In this document: positions 1 to 8,813 of the stretch, one piece after another | Numbering within the stretch: the stretch's first letter is position 1 | How the letters are laid out: each line of letters opens with the position of its first letter | Assembly: GCF_000442255.1 (NCBI RefSeq) | Contig: NZ_KE557274.1 | Span: 1 to 64,000 of the forward strand | Origin: Salipiger mucosus DSM 16094 | GTDB lineage: Bacteria; Pseudomonadota; Alphaproteobacteria; Rhodobacterales; Rhodobacteraceae | Length of the DNA stretch: 64,000 nucleotides | Direction: 5' to 3' | Notes under the pieces: generated by a model | Told to the model about the DNA's origin: nothing | Databases searched by the model: none | What the model saw: the letters and a program-made list of their open reading frames with translations, nothing else | Made by a program: the position numbers and the translations under genes

Positions 1-242
1 ATATCGGCGAGGGCCGCGCCGACAACCTGTCCGTAGGCGCGCCCGGCCTCGGTCAGGAAGACGGCCCTGTTGCGACGCTCGAAGAGCCGCAGGCCGAGAT
101 CCGCCTCCAGGGCGGCGATCTGCTTGGTCACAGCGGTCTGCGTCAGACCGAGCTCCTCGGCGGCGGCGGTGAAGCTTTCATGTCGGGCGGCCGCTTCGAA
201 GGCAGGAAGGCGAGACAACGGCGGCAACGAGCGGCGAACCAT
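1..242 (-). CDS. LysR-family transcriptional regulator (N-terminal part, cut by window start)
   Basis: Partial gene; about 80 N-terminal residues are visible. They hold the LysR winged helix-turn-helix: LPPLSRLPAFEAAARHESFT leads into AAAEELGLTQTAVTKQI, and the wing reads LGLRLFERRNR. The opening LPPL..LPAFEAAARH resembles the GcvA-like branch. ATG at 242 is the only in-frame ATG. The gene is divergent from the EamA transporter at 312, a common arrangement in which the LysR protein controls the exporter. The effector domain lies outside the window, so the ligand cannot be guessed. Confidence 0.85.
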   Translation of the reverse strand, partial: MVRRSLPPLSRLPAFEAAARHESFTAAAEELGLTQTAVTKQIAALEADLGLRLFERRNRAVFLTEAGRAYGQVVGAALAD

Positions 243-311
243 TCCAAATCCTCATGCATTGGCGCGCCATTCTCATTTTATGAAGGAAGCAACCCGTGGT
301 TTCCATCGCAT

Positions 312-1253
312 ATGGCATGGAAAATCGATCACAGCCCGCCTCCTGACGGGACGACGCACGGCATCATCGCGATCCTCACGGCGGTTTCGCTTCTGTCCTT
401 CTCCGACGCATTGGTGAAGATGAGTGGAGACAGCTTCGGGCTGGCACAGCTGGTCCTGCTGCGATCGACCGTTGCCGCAGTGCTGCTCGCCGCCTGGCTC
501 CTGCCCATGCATGGCCGGTCGAGCCTTAGTCTCAACCGCCGCGGCTGGGTCTGGGCGCGTAGTCTCTGCCTCGCGGCTATGTGGCTGAGCTATTACGCAG
601 CGCTACCGGCCATGTCCTTCGCCCTCGCCGCAGCGTGCTACTACACCGCGCCCGCCTGGATGGCGCTACTGGGGCGCGTCCTGCTGGGCATGACGATCGG
701 CGGACACGGATGGACCGCCGTGGCAATGTCTCTTGCAGGGGTGCTGCTGGCAGTGTCGCCCTCGGCCGACACGTTCACCCCTCTGCTGCTGCTCCCGCTC
801 GCAGCTGCCGCGTTCTATGCTCTGGCGGGCCTCATCACCTGGAGCCGGTGCCAGGCGGAAAGCCCGGGTGCGATGGCCCTGACGCTCAACGTCTGTCTCG
901 TCTGCGTGGCCGCCGCGGCGCTACTGCTTCTCTCGCTCATTCGGCCGGGCGGCACTGAGAGCTTCATTCTGGCGCTCTGGCCAAGGCTCACGCTCGCGGA
1001 CTGGAGCCTCGCGTTCGTGCTCGGATGCCTCTTGGCGGTGATCGCCACGGCGGTCGCGACGGCCTACCGGGTGGCCCCGACGCCGGTTGTCGGTGTCTTC
1101 GATACCGCCTACCTGGGCTTCGCGGCCGTCTTTGGCGCCGTCTTTTTCGGAGACATTCCCACGGCCCGGGAAGCCCTCGGGATCGCCCTGATCGCGTGCA
1201 GCGCGATCCTCATGAGCGGCAGACGACAGGAACTGAAAGATCATTGCTGCTGA
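312..1253 (+). CDS. EamA/DMT-family transporter (inner-membrane exporter)
   Basis: About 313 residues, the usual length for a ten-helix drug/metabolite transporter made of two EamA repeats. Hydrophobic segments start at IIAILTAVSLLSFSDALVK and recur through the protein. The second repeat shows GVFDTAYLGFAAVFGAVFFG and ends in a short basic tail. ATG at 312 is preferred over the far-upstream in-frame ATG at 180, because the extra 44 residues are polar, non-membrane and overlap the LysR gene. The substrate is unknown; family members export amino acids, nucleosides or metabolites. Confidence 0.85.
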   Translation: MAWKIDHSPPPDGTTHGIIAILTAVSLLSFSDALVKMSGDSFGLAQLVLLRSTVAAVLLAAWLLPMHGRSSLSLNRRGWVWARSLCLAAMWLSYYAALPAMSFALAAACYYTAPAWMALLGRVLLGMTIGGHGWTAVAMSLAGVLLAVSPSADTFTPLLLLPLAAAAFYALAGLITWSRCQAESPGAMALTLNVCLVCVAAAALLLLSLIRPGGTESFILALWPRLTLADWSLAFVLGCLLAVIATAVATAYRVAPTPVVGVFDTAYLGFAAVFGAVFFGDIPTAREALGIALIACSAILMSGRRQELKDHCC

Positions 1254-1512
1254 TCTGGACCCTCAGCCGGGTTCGAAGCGGACCCGCGCCACCGCAGCGG
1301 CCAACTCGCTCTGTTGAGACGGCCTGCCCGGCGGAGGCGGCCCAAAGGAGACATTGGCCGCCGACGTTCGTCGCTGCGGTGCAGCCCGCCAAAGCGGACC
1401 TGCATTGATTGTGCAGCATGGCCTTCCGGCAAATGACTGGGTATCCTAAAACTGCAACGCAGGGCCACAGCCGAGTAGTATGGGCCATCTTTGCGCGAAC
1501 CTGAGGTGCCCG

Positions 1513-2982
1513 ATGTTGCTGCTTGTTGTTGACACAAATCTCTTTCACGAATTTCGGGCTCTGGAGAACCTCCCGTGGGCCAACCTCGGAGAAACGAACG
1601 AGATCGTCCTAGTCGTATCGGAAGAGGTGCAGACAGAACTCGACGAGCACAAAAAATCGTCGCGTGGACGACTGAGACGATCTGCGATCAAATGGACGAA
1701 GCGATTCCGGGAGATGCTTATCACTGGAGCAGAGCACTACGTGATCCAGGAAGCAGACCCTCGCGTTGTTCTCGTGCTCGATGACACAAGCGTTGGGCTG
1801 GAGAACTACAATACTTTGGATTTGGGCAACGCCGATGACCGTCTCGTCGCGATCGCAAAATCTATCGCCGACACTCGGTATGATGCTGTCGTTACGCTAT
1901 TCTCGGACGACACCCGTCCCCTGCGGAAAGCCAAAGCCCTTGGTGTGCGGATTCTACCGATCCCGGATGAGTGGCGGCGAGAACCGGAGCGTACAGATGA
2001 AGACAAGGAACGTGACCAGCTGAAAGCTGAAGTCGAACGGCTTCGCCTGCAGGAGCCGCGCCTCGTGCTTTCGGCCAATGTCGAAACGCCGGTCAAACTC
2101 GTGGCTCCGTTGTTCGCACCACTGGAGGAGGACCAAATTGAAACGTTGATGGGACTACTTGAGGACGCCAATCCCAAGGAAACAAACTTCGAACGCGAGA
2201 AAGACCGAAATCCTCGCAACGCGGTCGGGAGTGCCCTAAATCTCGGGATGGTGCAGTATGAGTTTGAAACTGCGAGTGACCGCGACATCGAAAAGTATAC
2301 GGAGGCTGATTACCCGGCGTGGCAAGAGAAATGCCGTGACCTGTTGGTAACTGCACATGAAGGCCTTGGAGCCTTTCATCGCCAGTTTGAGATTGTCATC
2401 TCGCTCATCAATGAAGGAACGCGTCCTGCGCAGGATTTGCTCATCTCGTTTTCCGCGCATGGTCCACTCGCGATTATGCCGCCGCCGCGCCAATCGGAAC
2501 GGCCTTCGGACGAGACGCCAATCGCTTTTCCAGAAGCTCCGACGCCGCCGCAGGGGAAGTGGAAGAAGCTTGACCCCTATGGGTCCTCTTTTGCCGCCTT
2601 CGGACAGCAGCTCATGCCACGGGATCCGTTTCCGCCATCACACCTCCTGAATCCGCACGTTGATCGAACTCGAGATCCAAACAATTTCTTCTATCGCGAG
2701 CGCCCCTACTCTTACGTTGATAGCTTCAGTCTAACCTGTGAGCAGTTTCGCCATGGTGGGGCCGCTGAAGAGTTCGAGTGCCTTTGCATCATCGATTCGT
2801 TCGATGCCAGCACCGACCGTGGTAATGCCATGCTGGAGGTTGTCGTCGAGGCTGCCAATCTGAGCGATCCTGAGATCCTGCGATTGCCTATCGAGATTGA
2901 GTTCGAGAGCCGATCCACTTATGACGCTGTTCTTGGTCTGATCACTGCGACAACTCAACGAGGACGCAGCTCGGAAACTTAG
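1513..2982 (+). CDS. Large PIN-domain protein, putative RNase
   Basis: 489 residues. The N-terminal 150 form a PIN nuclease fold: LLLVVDTNLF supplies the first Asp, SEEVQTELDEH an acidic cluster, NADDRLVAIAKS and LFSDD the later acidic residues. After a charged coiled-coil-like stretch (DEDKERDQLKAEVERLRLQ) come about 300 residues I do not recognise. That is far longer than a VapC toxin (about 130 residues). The start at 1513 places the hydrophobic first PIN strand directly at the N-terminus; 1480 is an alternative. The gene is convergent with the AbiE pair and next to CBASS, so a defence role is inferred. No antitoxin gene is visible. Confidence 0.7.
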   Translation: MLLLVVDTNLFHEFRALENLPWANLGETNEIVLVVSEEVQTELDEHKKSSRGRLRRSAIKWTKRFREMLITGAEHYVIQEADPRVVLVLDDTSVGLENYNTLDLGNADDRLVAIAKSIADTRYDAVVTLFSDDTRPLRKAKALGVRILPIPDEWRREPERTDEDKERDQLKAEVERLRLQEPRLVLSANVETPVKLVAPLFAPLEEDQIETLMGLLEDANPKETNFEREKDRNPRNAVGSALNLGMVQYEFETASDRDIEKYTEADYPAWQEKCRDLLVTAHEGLGAFHRQFEIVISLINEGTRPAQDLLISFSAHGPLAIMPPPRQSERPSDETPIAFPEAPTPPQGKWKKLDPYGSSFAAFGQQLMPRDPFPPSHLLNPHVDRTRDPNNFFYRERPYSYVDSFSLTCEQFRHGGAAEEFECLCIIDSFDASTDRGNAMLEVVVEAANLSDPEILRLPIEIEFESRSTYDAVLGLITATTQRGRSSET

Positions 2983-3013
2983 GTCATCCGAAGGCTACGC
3001 CGTACTGAGCAAG

Positions 3014-4051
3014 TCAAGCGTTGAGTCGATCCTCGATCTCAGCGATCGACGACAGGATATCCTCGAAATCGGGGGCATCGCCAAAGATCATCGCTTCGGT
3101 GTTTTCGTAGTCCCGAGCCAAGCGATCAACCATGTCGCCGATCGGTCGAAGAGCAAATGATCCAGGTGCCGCAGCAGCGAGATTGTAGTCCGGTCGATTG
3201 AAGAAGGTTCGGGCGTGCTCAATACAGTCCATACCGAGCGGCAAATCCTCGACAGCTAACTCACCAACATCCAAGGTCAGGAGCGAGTGGAGATCGTAGT
3301 AGTGCCGCGAAATCCGCTGCCCGTCCTGGCGAAGCTCGCCGCGCCGTTCGAACCAGCTGCGCAAGCCATGAGCAATGACGATTTTGTCCCAGAAGGTGCG
3401 CTCGGCATGGATCGTCGTGACATCTGGCACTCTGAGATCCAATGCTTCGAGATCAGCATCGATGTAGGGAACGATCGTGACTGGTCGGTTCGGATCGAGG
3501 GCGGATTTGGCGCCCGACTCTATCTTAACTGCGGCTTGCACATATCCAGTTTCAGATGCATCCACTCGCGGATACCAAACAAGCAAAGTCTGAGCGCTTG
3601 GATCGCCGTCATCGACTTCGACGCGCCCCATCCCACCGGTGTCGGCCTCCAATGCCTCAGAAACCGCTGGAAGAAGCTTTTTGGTGATGTAGTGGCTGCA
3701 GTCCGCTGCAATCGCGTCAAGAGCAGCCTTCCTCTTCTTGTTGGAAAGCGCCGCGATCTCGGCCGTGCTGCCAGGGTGCCCGAGGTCATCCCTAAAGACG
3801 GTGACGTCGATATCTTCCGAGAACCGGTTGATCAGACCGTAAGCCTTTGAGAGCGACGTGCCGCCTTTGAAGAGAAGACGTGGGCCGCCCGTCGGAAGTC
3901 GATGGTAAAGAGTGTTGAGCGTCCAGCACACCCAGAAGTCTTTCTCGACGTTGACCAGGGGCGCTCCCAGCCGCCGGGCCGTCGTGAGGAAGAGATCAGT
4001 TCGGTCGGCAGGGTCTGCACGGATGACGTTCAAGAATGCGTCTGTCGTCAT
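3014..4051 (-). CDS. AbiEii-type nucleotidyltransferase toxin
   Basis: 345 residues. Family marks of AbiEii/AbiGii toxins are clear: LLFKGGTSLSKAY followed by RFSEDIDVTVF (the GS-x-DxD nucleotidyltransferase signature) and later RTFWDKIVIAHGL. Such toxins transfer nucleotides to target molecules (tRNA in some members) and arrest growth, often on phage infection. ATG at 4051 overlaps the antitoxin stop as ATGA, the classical coupling of AbiE pairs, so it is preferred over ATG 4108. The function follows from the family; the target here is not known. Confidence 0.88.
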   Translation of the reverse strand: MTTDAFLNVIRADPADRTDLFLTTARRLGAPLVNVEKDFWVCWTLNTLYHRLPTGGPRLLFKGGTSLSKAYGLINRFSEDIDVTVFRDDLGHPGSTAEIAALSNKKRKAALDAIAADCSHYITKKLLPAVSEALEADTGGMGRVEVDDGDPSAQTLLVWYPRVDASETGYVQAAVKIESGAKSALDPNRPVTIVPYIDADLEALDLRVPDVTTIHAERTFWDKIVIAHGLRSWFERRGELRQDGQRISRHYYDLHSLLTLDVGELAVEDLPLGMDCIEHARTFFNRPDYNLAAAAPGSFALRPIGDMVDRLARDYENTEAMIFGDAPDFEDILSSIAEIEDRLNA

Positions 4052-4713
4052 GTGTCGTTCGCCGTACCTGCCGACATGATTGGTCCACGCAAGATGTCCT
4101 GCATCCAAATCGGCATGGCCGAGAGACCGATGCGAAGGTCGTCGGCGAGCTTTCGCCCTTCGTCACGATCGTTGAGCAGCTTTCGAATGGTCCGATCGAC
4201 CTTCGAGCGCTCGGTGTCGCCCTGCATGGCATCATGGACCCAGTGCAGTGCCTGAACAAGATACATACCAGGACGACCCGCCCAGTAGAGACGGCTGGGC
4301 GCAGCATGCTTGAAGACGATTTTTTGGTTGCCCATTTCGATGGGTTTCAGGCGGGCATCGACCAAGACCTCGATTTTGGCGGGTACGGCGTTTGTCAGTC
4401 CGAGAGTGTTGGCCGCGGTCATGCCGTCAACGACAAAGCGCGCCTTGTCCCGCCGCGCGACAGCTTCGATGACGGCGCGGTAGTCCGGTGCAGACGGTTT
4501 CCCGGTCAGCTTGTTGAGTCGCGGCTTGTCGTAGAGGCCGCGCTCGATGCGGCGGAGCTCGCCGGACTTGGCCAGTCGCTGGAGGGCCTTGTCAACGGCG
4601 TCGCGCGAACCGGTATCCGCAAAGTCTCCCGGCGTCCAAACCTTCGCGGGTTCGGCATTGATCCGGTCAAGGATCTGAGTGGGCAAAGTTGCGGGTGATG
4701 TACTATCCGTCAT
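4048..4713 (-). CDS. AbiEi-type antitoxin (DUF6088-like), autoregulator
   Basis: 221 residues. The N-terminal winged helix reads VWTPGDFADTGSRDAVDKAL, followed by LAKSGELRRIERGLYDKP, a pattern of AbiEi/DUF6088 antitoxins. The C-terminal half contains FVVDGMTAANTLGL and the basic LKPIEMGNQKIVFKHA, typical of the antitoxin domain. It is first in the pair, four bases overlapping the toxin. AbiEi proteins bind inverted repeats in their own promoter, and two tandem copies of such a repeat lie exactly at this gene's start (4713-4776). Confidence 0.85.
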   Translation of the reverse strand: MTDSTSPATLPTQILDRINAEPAKVWTPGDFADTGSRDAVDKALQRLAKSGELRRIERGLYDKPRLNKLTGKPSAPDYRAVIEAVARRDKARFVVDGMTAANTLGLTNAVPAKIEVLVDARLKPIEMGNQKIVFKHAAPSRLYWAGRPGMYLVQALHWVHDAMQGDTERSKVDRTIRKLLNDRDEGRKLADDLRIGLSAMPIWMQDILRGPIMSAGTANDT

Positions 4714-4776
4714 GTCCGAAGATTACCGCATATTTCGGACATAAGCGAGTCCGAAGTTTGCTACATATTTCAGACA
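4713..4776 (-). promoter_or_regulatory. Two tandem inverted repeats upstream of the AbiE pair (antitoxin operator)
   Basis: Repeat 1 has arms TGTCCGAA (4713-4720) and TTCGGACA (4734-4741). Repeat 2 has arms AGTCCGAA (4748-4755) and TTCAGACA (4769-4776). Both spacers are 13 bp, and the copies are 35 bp apart, about 3.3 helical turns. The first arm overlaps the antitoxin ATG, so binding would also block translation initiation or early elongation. Paired operators match known negative autoregulation of AbiE systems. Confidence 0.75.
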
Positions 4777-4798
4777 CTGCGATGCCGACGCACCCGCC

Positions 4799-6328
4799 CT
4801 AGGAGGTGGTTACAGGAAGGGTCAAAGAAGGACGATAGGTCCGATCCCGCGCACCCTCAAAATCAAACTCATAGAGCCGAACGCGTCCGAGCACAGGTGA
4901 CTGCTGCCCTAGAAAGAACGTAAGCGCATTCGGTGCTGCGATGAAAATGTGAGTGTGAGCTTCCTGCGGTGCTTCCGCCAACGCTGCACGTATGGCGTTC
5001 TTTGCCGATTGAGCCAACTCAAACGCATGCCGTCCGGCCGCGACAGAATGGTACCCTGGACCCGAAGATGGACCTAGGACCAACAAACGCCCGGCATCAG
5101 GCAAGTGACCGTCCACATAGCGCCGGACATCATCGGTGATGTCATGCGTGATGCCTATGGCGACGGCGATATCGGGAGCTTCTGGGTTCAGACCGACAAC
5201 CGTTTGTTTCAGCCCTGGCCAACTCGGATCCGCCGGAACATCATCGGCGCTCCAGACGTCTCGCTTCGGCGTTCGCTGCTCCAGCTCCACGTGGCGCCCG
5301 GATTTCACATCGAGGATGCTCCCGGCGGCAAACGCTAAGGTCGTATGTGCGTCAAGCGCCAGCCGCAGCTCTTGTCGATCCCCCGCAGCGTCGCGAAGAA
5401 ACGCGGCGAGTTCCGGATAAAGGCGCGACGACCAATCCGCATCGTCTTGAATGAATCTTTTGTCGAAAGCCGGTACGAGATTCAAAACATCGTCACACCG
5501 GTTCTCAAGCCGGTCGTAGGCGTGTTCGAACGATTTCACACCATACACCCTGGGTCGATCCTCCTGGTCGCCGAACAGACCCTCTTCCGTGCAAGTCGCC
5601 CTTAAGCTCTTTTCATCGAACTCAAGGCGGCCCTGCGCCATCCACTGAAAGATCAGGTCATCGTAGAAAAACGAGCTCTCGTGAGCCGGGACCCGGCGTA
5701 ATCCGACCGAGGCAAATAGGATGTCGAGCCAGCCGCGCAGCTCGTCAAGGGTCCCGGACGTAGGACCGAAGGCTAACGTGCCGGCGAACAGCCGCAACTC
5801 GTCATCATCGAGTTCCAGATGGTCTCGCCAAGATTTTCGGATCTGCCCGGCTTTACTATTGTCGGTTTTCGTCCCGAAGAGGCGATCAAGGCGGATAGAC
5901 CCGGACCGCAGGCTGATAAGAGGATTGAGATTGTCGCCGCGGTCGAGGTGCCAGTTCGTCACCAGTTTGAACTGACTGCCCGCACCACGAGGCGCATTTT
6001 GTAGTTGGGCGTCGCGAGCGCGCTGCAGCAAAGACCGGGCGTTCGCGTTGATGAAGTCCGGATCGGTCAGATCGGCGTAACCGTAGGTTCCTGGCGTTGC
6101 GTGCCATTTCGACTGAATATGCTCTCTTCCCAGCGGATTGCCCGACGCGTCTTTCGGCTCCCGGCCGGAAGCATATTCCGTCCACACGTCGTCGAAGCTT
6201 TTCGGACCACTTTCAAAGCCAACACGAACAATTGGGCTTGCCGGGTCGAGCAACTGACCTGCCCGAAGCCAAAACTGGCGAGCCTGGAATGTATCGCCAT
6301 CGCGTCGAGCCGTAACCGCCTGCGTCAT
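4799..6328 (-). CDS. cap4: CBASS effector Cap4-like: nuclease plus SAVED domain
   Basis: 509 residues, last gene of the CBASS operon. The N-terminus (DTFQARQFW, E39, SFDDV at 45-48, IQSKW at 71-75) fits the restriction-endonuclease-like domain of Cap4, with D-x(n)-Q-x-K as candidate active site. The C-terminal 180 residues carry SAVED-domain signatures: GRLLVLGPSSGPGYHSV, FELAQSAKNAIRAAL, THIFIAAPNALTFFLGQQ and the terminal VRLYEFDF. SAVED binds cyclic oligonucleotides and switches on degradation of double-stranded DNA, killing the infected cell. It starts 9 bp after cap6. Which cyclic nucleotide it senses cannot be read from sequence. Confidence 0.85.
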   Translation of the reverse strand: MTQAVTARRDGDTFQARQFWLRAGQLLDPASPIVRVGFESGPKSFDDVWTEYASGREPKDASGNPLGREHIQSKWHATPGTYGYADLTDPDFINANARSLLQRARDAQLQNAPRGAGSQFKLVTNWHLDRGDNLNPLISLRSGSIRLDRLFGTKTDNSKAGQIRKSWRDHLELDDDELRLFAGTLAFGPTSGTLDELRGWLDILFASVGLRRVPAHESSFFYDDLIFQWMAQGRLEFDEKSLRATCTEEGLFGDQEDRPRVYGVKSFEHAYDRLENRCDDVLNLVPAFDKRFIQDDADWSSRLYPELAAFLRDAAGDRQELRLALDAHTTLAFAAGSILDVKSGRHVELEQRTPKRDVWSADDVPADPSWPGLKQTVVGLNPEAPDIAVAIGITHDITDDVRRYVDGHLPDAGRLLVLGPSSGPGYHSVAAGRHAFELAQSAKNAIRAALAEAPQEAHTHIFIAAPNALTFFLGQQSPVLGRVRLYEFDFEGARDRTYRPSLTLPVTTS

Positions 6329-6337
6329 CGCTTTGCA

Positions 6338-7282
6338 TCAACCGTTTGTAGATGTGTCCTGGAAGGGCGGTGTCGGATTAATTCCGCGTGCGATCTTGAC
6401 GGCGCGTGCGCCATCAACCGGTCGAGATGGATAGGCGTCGAGGACCAGCGAGGGAATGAGCCGCTGTGTCAGATCAGAAAAGGTGAAGCCGTATTTTCTC
6501 CCGTCGACCATACCGGTCGCATCAACCAGTGCCTTGAGATGCTGCTGAGAAAGCCCAAGGGGCTCGAGGCGCGATGCGAGAACGAAGTGACGCTGAGTGT
6601 CGTCAGGGCGCGAAAACTCCAGGATGTCAGCCGCTCGGCGCTTGACGGCCGGATCCAGAGAATTCAGGCGGTTCGTGCACATGATAACAGCTGCAGGTGC
6701 CTTGGCATTGGCGATTTGATCAACGCCCCTGATGAACGCGTTCACGCCTGCACGGTCTTCATGGTGCATCTGGCTCGCCTCGCGGGATTGGGCCAAGGCG
6801 TCCGCCTCATCAACCAGCAAGATAACTGCGCCACGGCTACGCCCATTGCCCGTCGTCAGCTTGCCAGCCTCCTCCAACGTGTAGTCGAACGCCGCCGAAA
6901 TCAGCTGGGTCATTTCACCGACCCGGCCCTGACCGCGGGTCGACAGACTCAATGGAAGAAGCGTGATCTCGATCTTTTCTTGTCGGGCCACGGCATCGCC
7001 GATCGTCTCGGCGAGTTCGGTCTTGCCCGAGCCGACATCGCCGGCAAGCACGACCAGTGGTGGTCTGCGCAGCACTGTGTCCAAGAGCGCGGTCGCGCCG
7101 GGATGATGCCGATCGGCCCATTCCGTCAATCCGGCCGGGTTTACCAGAAGGCCAAGGACTTTTGTCAGCCGGTCCTTTTGCTGATCAAGGCCAACCAGAC
7201 GAGCAAGCCGCTCTTGCGGCTCGAAATCTGGATAGACAAGGCGTCGACCGAAGAGCTCGTCAAGGCTCGGTGTTGTCTGCAT
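6338..7282 (-). CDS. cap6: TRIP13/Pch2-like AAA+ ATPase of type III CBASS (Cap6)
   Basis: 314 residues. Walker A is GDVGSGKTE (81-89) and Walker B is VILLVDEADAL (about 153-163). Sensor and arginine-finger regions follow (VIMCTNRLNSLDPAVKRRAAD). In type III CBASS this ATPase unfolds the active HORMA-CD-NTase complex and so resets or restrains signalling. The start overlaps the HORMA stop as TGATG, indicating coupled translation of the two partners. Context (HORMA, CD-NTase, SAVED effector) makes the assignment firm. Confidence 0.87.
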   Translation of the reverse strand: MQTTPSLDELFGRRLVYPDFEPQERLARLVGLDQQKDRLTKVLGLLVNPAGLTEWADRHHPGATALLDTVLRRPPLVVLAGDVGSGKTELAETIGDAVARQEKIEITLLPLSLSTRGQGRVGEMTQLISAAFDYTLEEAGKLTTGNGRSRGAVILLVDEADALAQSREASQMHHEDRAGVNAFIRGVDQIANAKAPAAVIMCTNRLNSLDPAVKRRAADILEFSRPDDTQRHFVLASRLEPLGLSQQHLKALVDATGMVDGRKYGFTFSDLTQRLIPSLVLDAYPSRPVDGARAVKIARGINPTPPFQDTSTNG

Positions 7283-7794
7283 CAGAAGCTCCGCACCATT
7301 GCGCGTTCAAGTGCCCGCCCACCGGACGAGTAAGTCTTGTCGTTCGCCAGGTAGCCATTGACCGCCGGTTCTGCAGCACCGGTTCGGATGTAGGGCAGCC
7401 CACGTTCGAAGGCGTCCTGCTCAGCGGTGCTCAAAGCATGCCATTTGGGGCTGTAGGTCAGATAGCTGGCGAAGGACGCGCCGGAGATATCAGCGCCTGG
7501 ACGGATCTTTCCTGGATCATCGTCGACCGATCCGTTGCAAAGATCCTGCGCCGTGTATTTCAGCGTCGGTTCGATCCAGAGACCGTTGCGTTTGAACCCG
7601 TACCAAACGTAGTTCAGATATCCAGCCTTCATCAGCGCGATCGCCTCGGATTCGTAGTTGGAGATGCTGGTGTCGCTGGGCGACCCATAAAAACGCTGCA
7701 AGCGCTTGAGGTCCGTCGCCACCTTGGCCGCCATGTGACGCGCGTGCGTCACCGTGAAAGTGGAGCTTTCGGAAACTGTAAGGCTGTAGGACAT
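7282..7794 (-). CDS. cap7: Bacterial HORMA-domain protein (Cap7), CBASS sensor
   Basis: 170 residues. The opening SSTFTVTHARHMAAKVATDL is the characteristic N-terminus of bacterial HORMA-1 proteins, and GFKRNGLWIEPTLKYTAQDL is the central region. The C-terminal RTGAAEPAVNGYLANDKTYS probably forms the movable safety belt. HORMA proteins recognise a closure-motif peptide, presumably of phage origin, and then activate the CD-NTase. Only one HORMA gene is present, whereas some type III operons have two (Cap7 and Cap8). It starts 10 bp after the CD-NTase stop. Confidence 0.85.
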   Translation of the reverse strand: MSYSLTVSESSTFTVTHARHMAAKVATDLKRLQRFYGSPSDTSISNYESEAIALMKAGYLNYVWYGFKRNGLWIEPTLKYTAQDLCNGSVDDDPGKIRPGADISGASFASYLTYSPKWHALSTAEQDAFERGLPYIRTGAAEPAVNGYLANDKTYSSGGRALERAMVRSF

Positions 7795-7803
7795 TGCTCT
7801 ACC

Positions 7804-8769
7804 TCAAACCTGGAATGTCAAACCGAAGACCTTTTGCCAGTAGGCAACGGTCTCCTGTTTTGTTGGCGCCGCTAGCGCGGAATCTATTGCATCGCCGGCT
7901 TCAAGCGCGGCCTCAACGATCATGTTCGCGTTGGACGGTGTGTACAGACGCGCGACATTGTTCTCGGCATTGACCGGATCGATGATCTGAACTGGGTCGC
8001 CCAGCGACCCAACGCTGGAGGGTGGATAGTAGTCAGCGAACACTATACGCTCGCGCAGGCTGCTCCTCGCGATGTAGGTAAAGAAGTGCTGAAGCGCTTC
8101 AGGATAGTCGCTCAGATCGAGACCATCGTCGCAGAGTCTGGCCATGATCATCTCGATCATGAATGACTTGAACCGAAAGTCGGGATCCTCGTTCTTGAGG
8201 CGGCGGGCCCAGAATTTCACGAGCCGTACCACCTGAGCGAAGTGTGTCTCCTGAGCTTTCTTGCGCTTTCTAGCGAACTCGAGATGCAGGGGGATACTGG
8301 TCTTGAGATAGGAACCGTCCTCCTGGCTCACGAGATCGCCATACCACCGAGGATCACCGCTGTAGAGGATGGGAACAATATCGACATCCAAGCCGGTCCC
8401 CTTGAAGGAGACGGTCACCGAGTAGGTCTGCGGCTGAACCTGATCCGGCGAGAAGTTCGGGAATGCCTTGCGCAAGCGCTCGGCAATATAGTTGAGGAGT
8501 TCGTCGACATCGCGAGGGGCGTCCGCTCCGCTGACGTAACAGGCCACGTCAATGTCGTTCAGCGACCGAAGCGCGGTGCCTTTCGCCAAGCTTCCCGAGA
8601 GCAACATTTTTCGCAGCGTGAAGTCGGGATGCTCGTCGAGGTAGCCCTCAAGCTTCTCGCGAAGCCTACGAGCCTGGGCCCGGTACTCGTTCGCCTTTTC
8701 CTTCGGAAGGTTGACCCGATCCGTCGCAAACTGCTCGATTTCGCGGTGGCCTACGTGATCTCTGCTCAT
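7804..8769 (-). CDS. CD-NTase, cyclic oligonucleotide synthase of CBASS
   Basis: 321 residues. Nucleotidyltransferase signature LLSGSLAKGTALRSLNDIDV gives the GS motif (59-60) and metal-binding D72/D74; the third acidic residue comes from GLDVDIVP (128-130). The C-terminal OAS-like helical domain follows. It is first in the operon and would make the second messenger sensed by the SAVED effector. The clade (CdnC or CdnD) is uncertain. AAAGG about 8 nt before the ATG serves as ribosome site. Its natural promoter has been separated from it by the IS at 8814-9866. Confidence 0.87.
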   Translation of the reverse strand: MSRDHVGHREIEQFATDRVNLPKEKANEYRAQARRLREKLEGYLDEHPDFTLRKMLLSGSLAKGTALRSLNDIDVACYVSGADAPRDVDELLNYIAERLRKAFPNFSPDQVQPQTYSVTVSFKGTGLDVDIVPILYSGDPRWYGDLVSQEDGSYLKTSIPLHLEFARKRKKAQETHFAQVVRLVKFWARRLKNEDPDFRFKSFMIEMIMARLCDDGLDLSDYPEALQHFFTYIARSSLRERIVFADYYPPSSVGSLGDPVQIIDPVNAENNVARLYTPSNANMIVEAALEAGDAIDSALAAPTKQETVAYWQKVFGLTFQV

Positions 8770-8813
8770 CCTCCAGCCTTTCGTGCTGCGGCATCTTCGT
8801 TTCGATCCGAGGC

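Noticed and set aside
4036-4698. 220-codon plus-strand frame opposite the AbiEi gene
   Set aside because: Shadow of the antitoxin gene, which has the coupled start and operator.
6005-7333. 442-codon plus-strand frame opposite cap4 and cap6
   Set aside because: Shadow; the opposite strand carries Walker motifs and the coupled CBASS operon.
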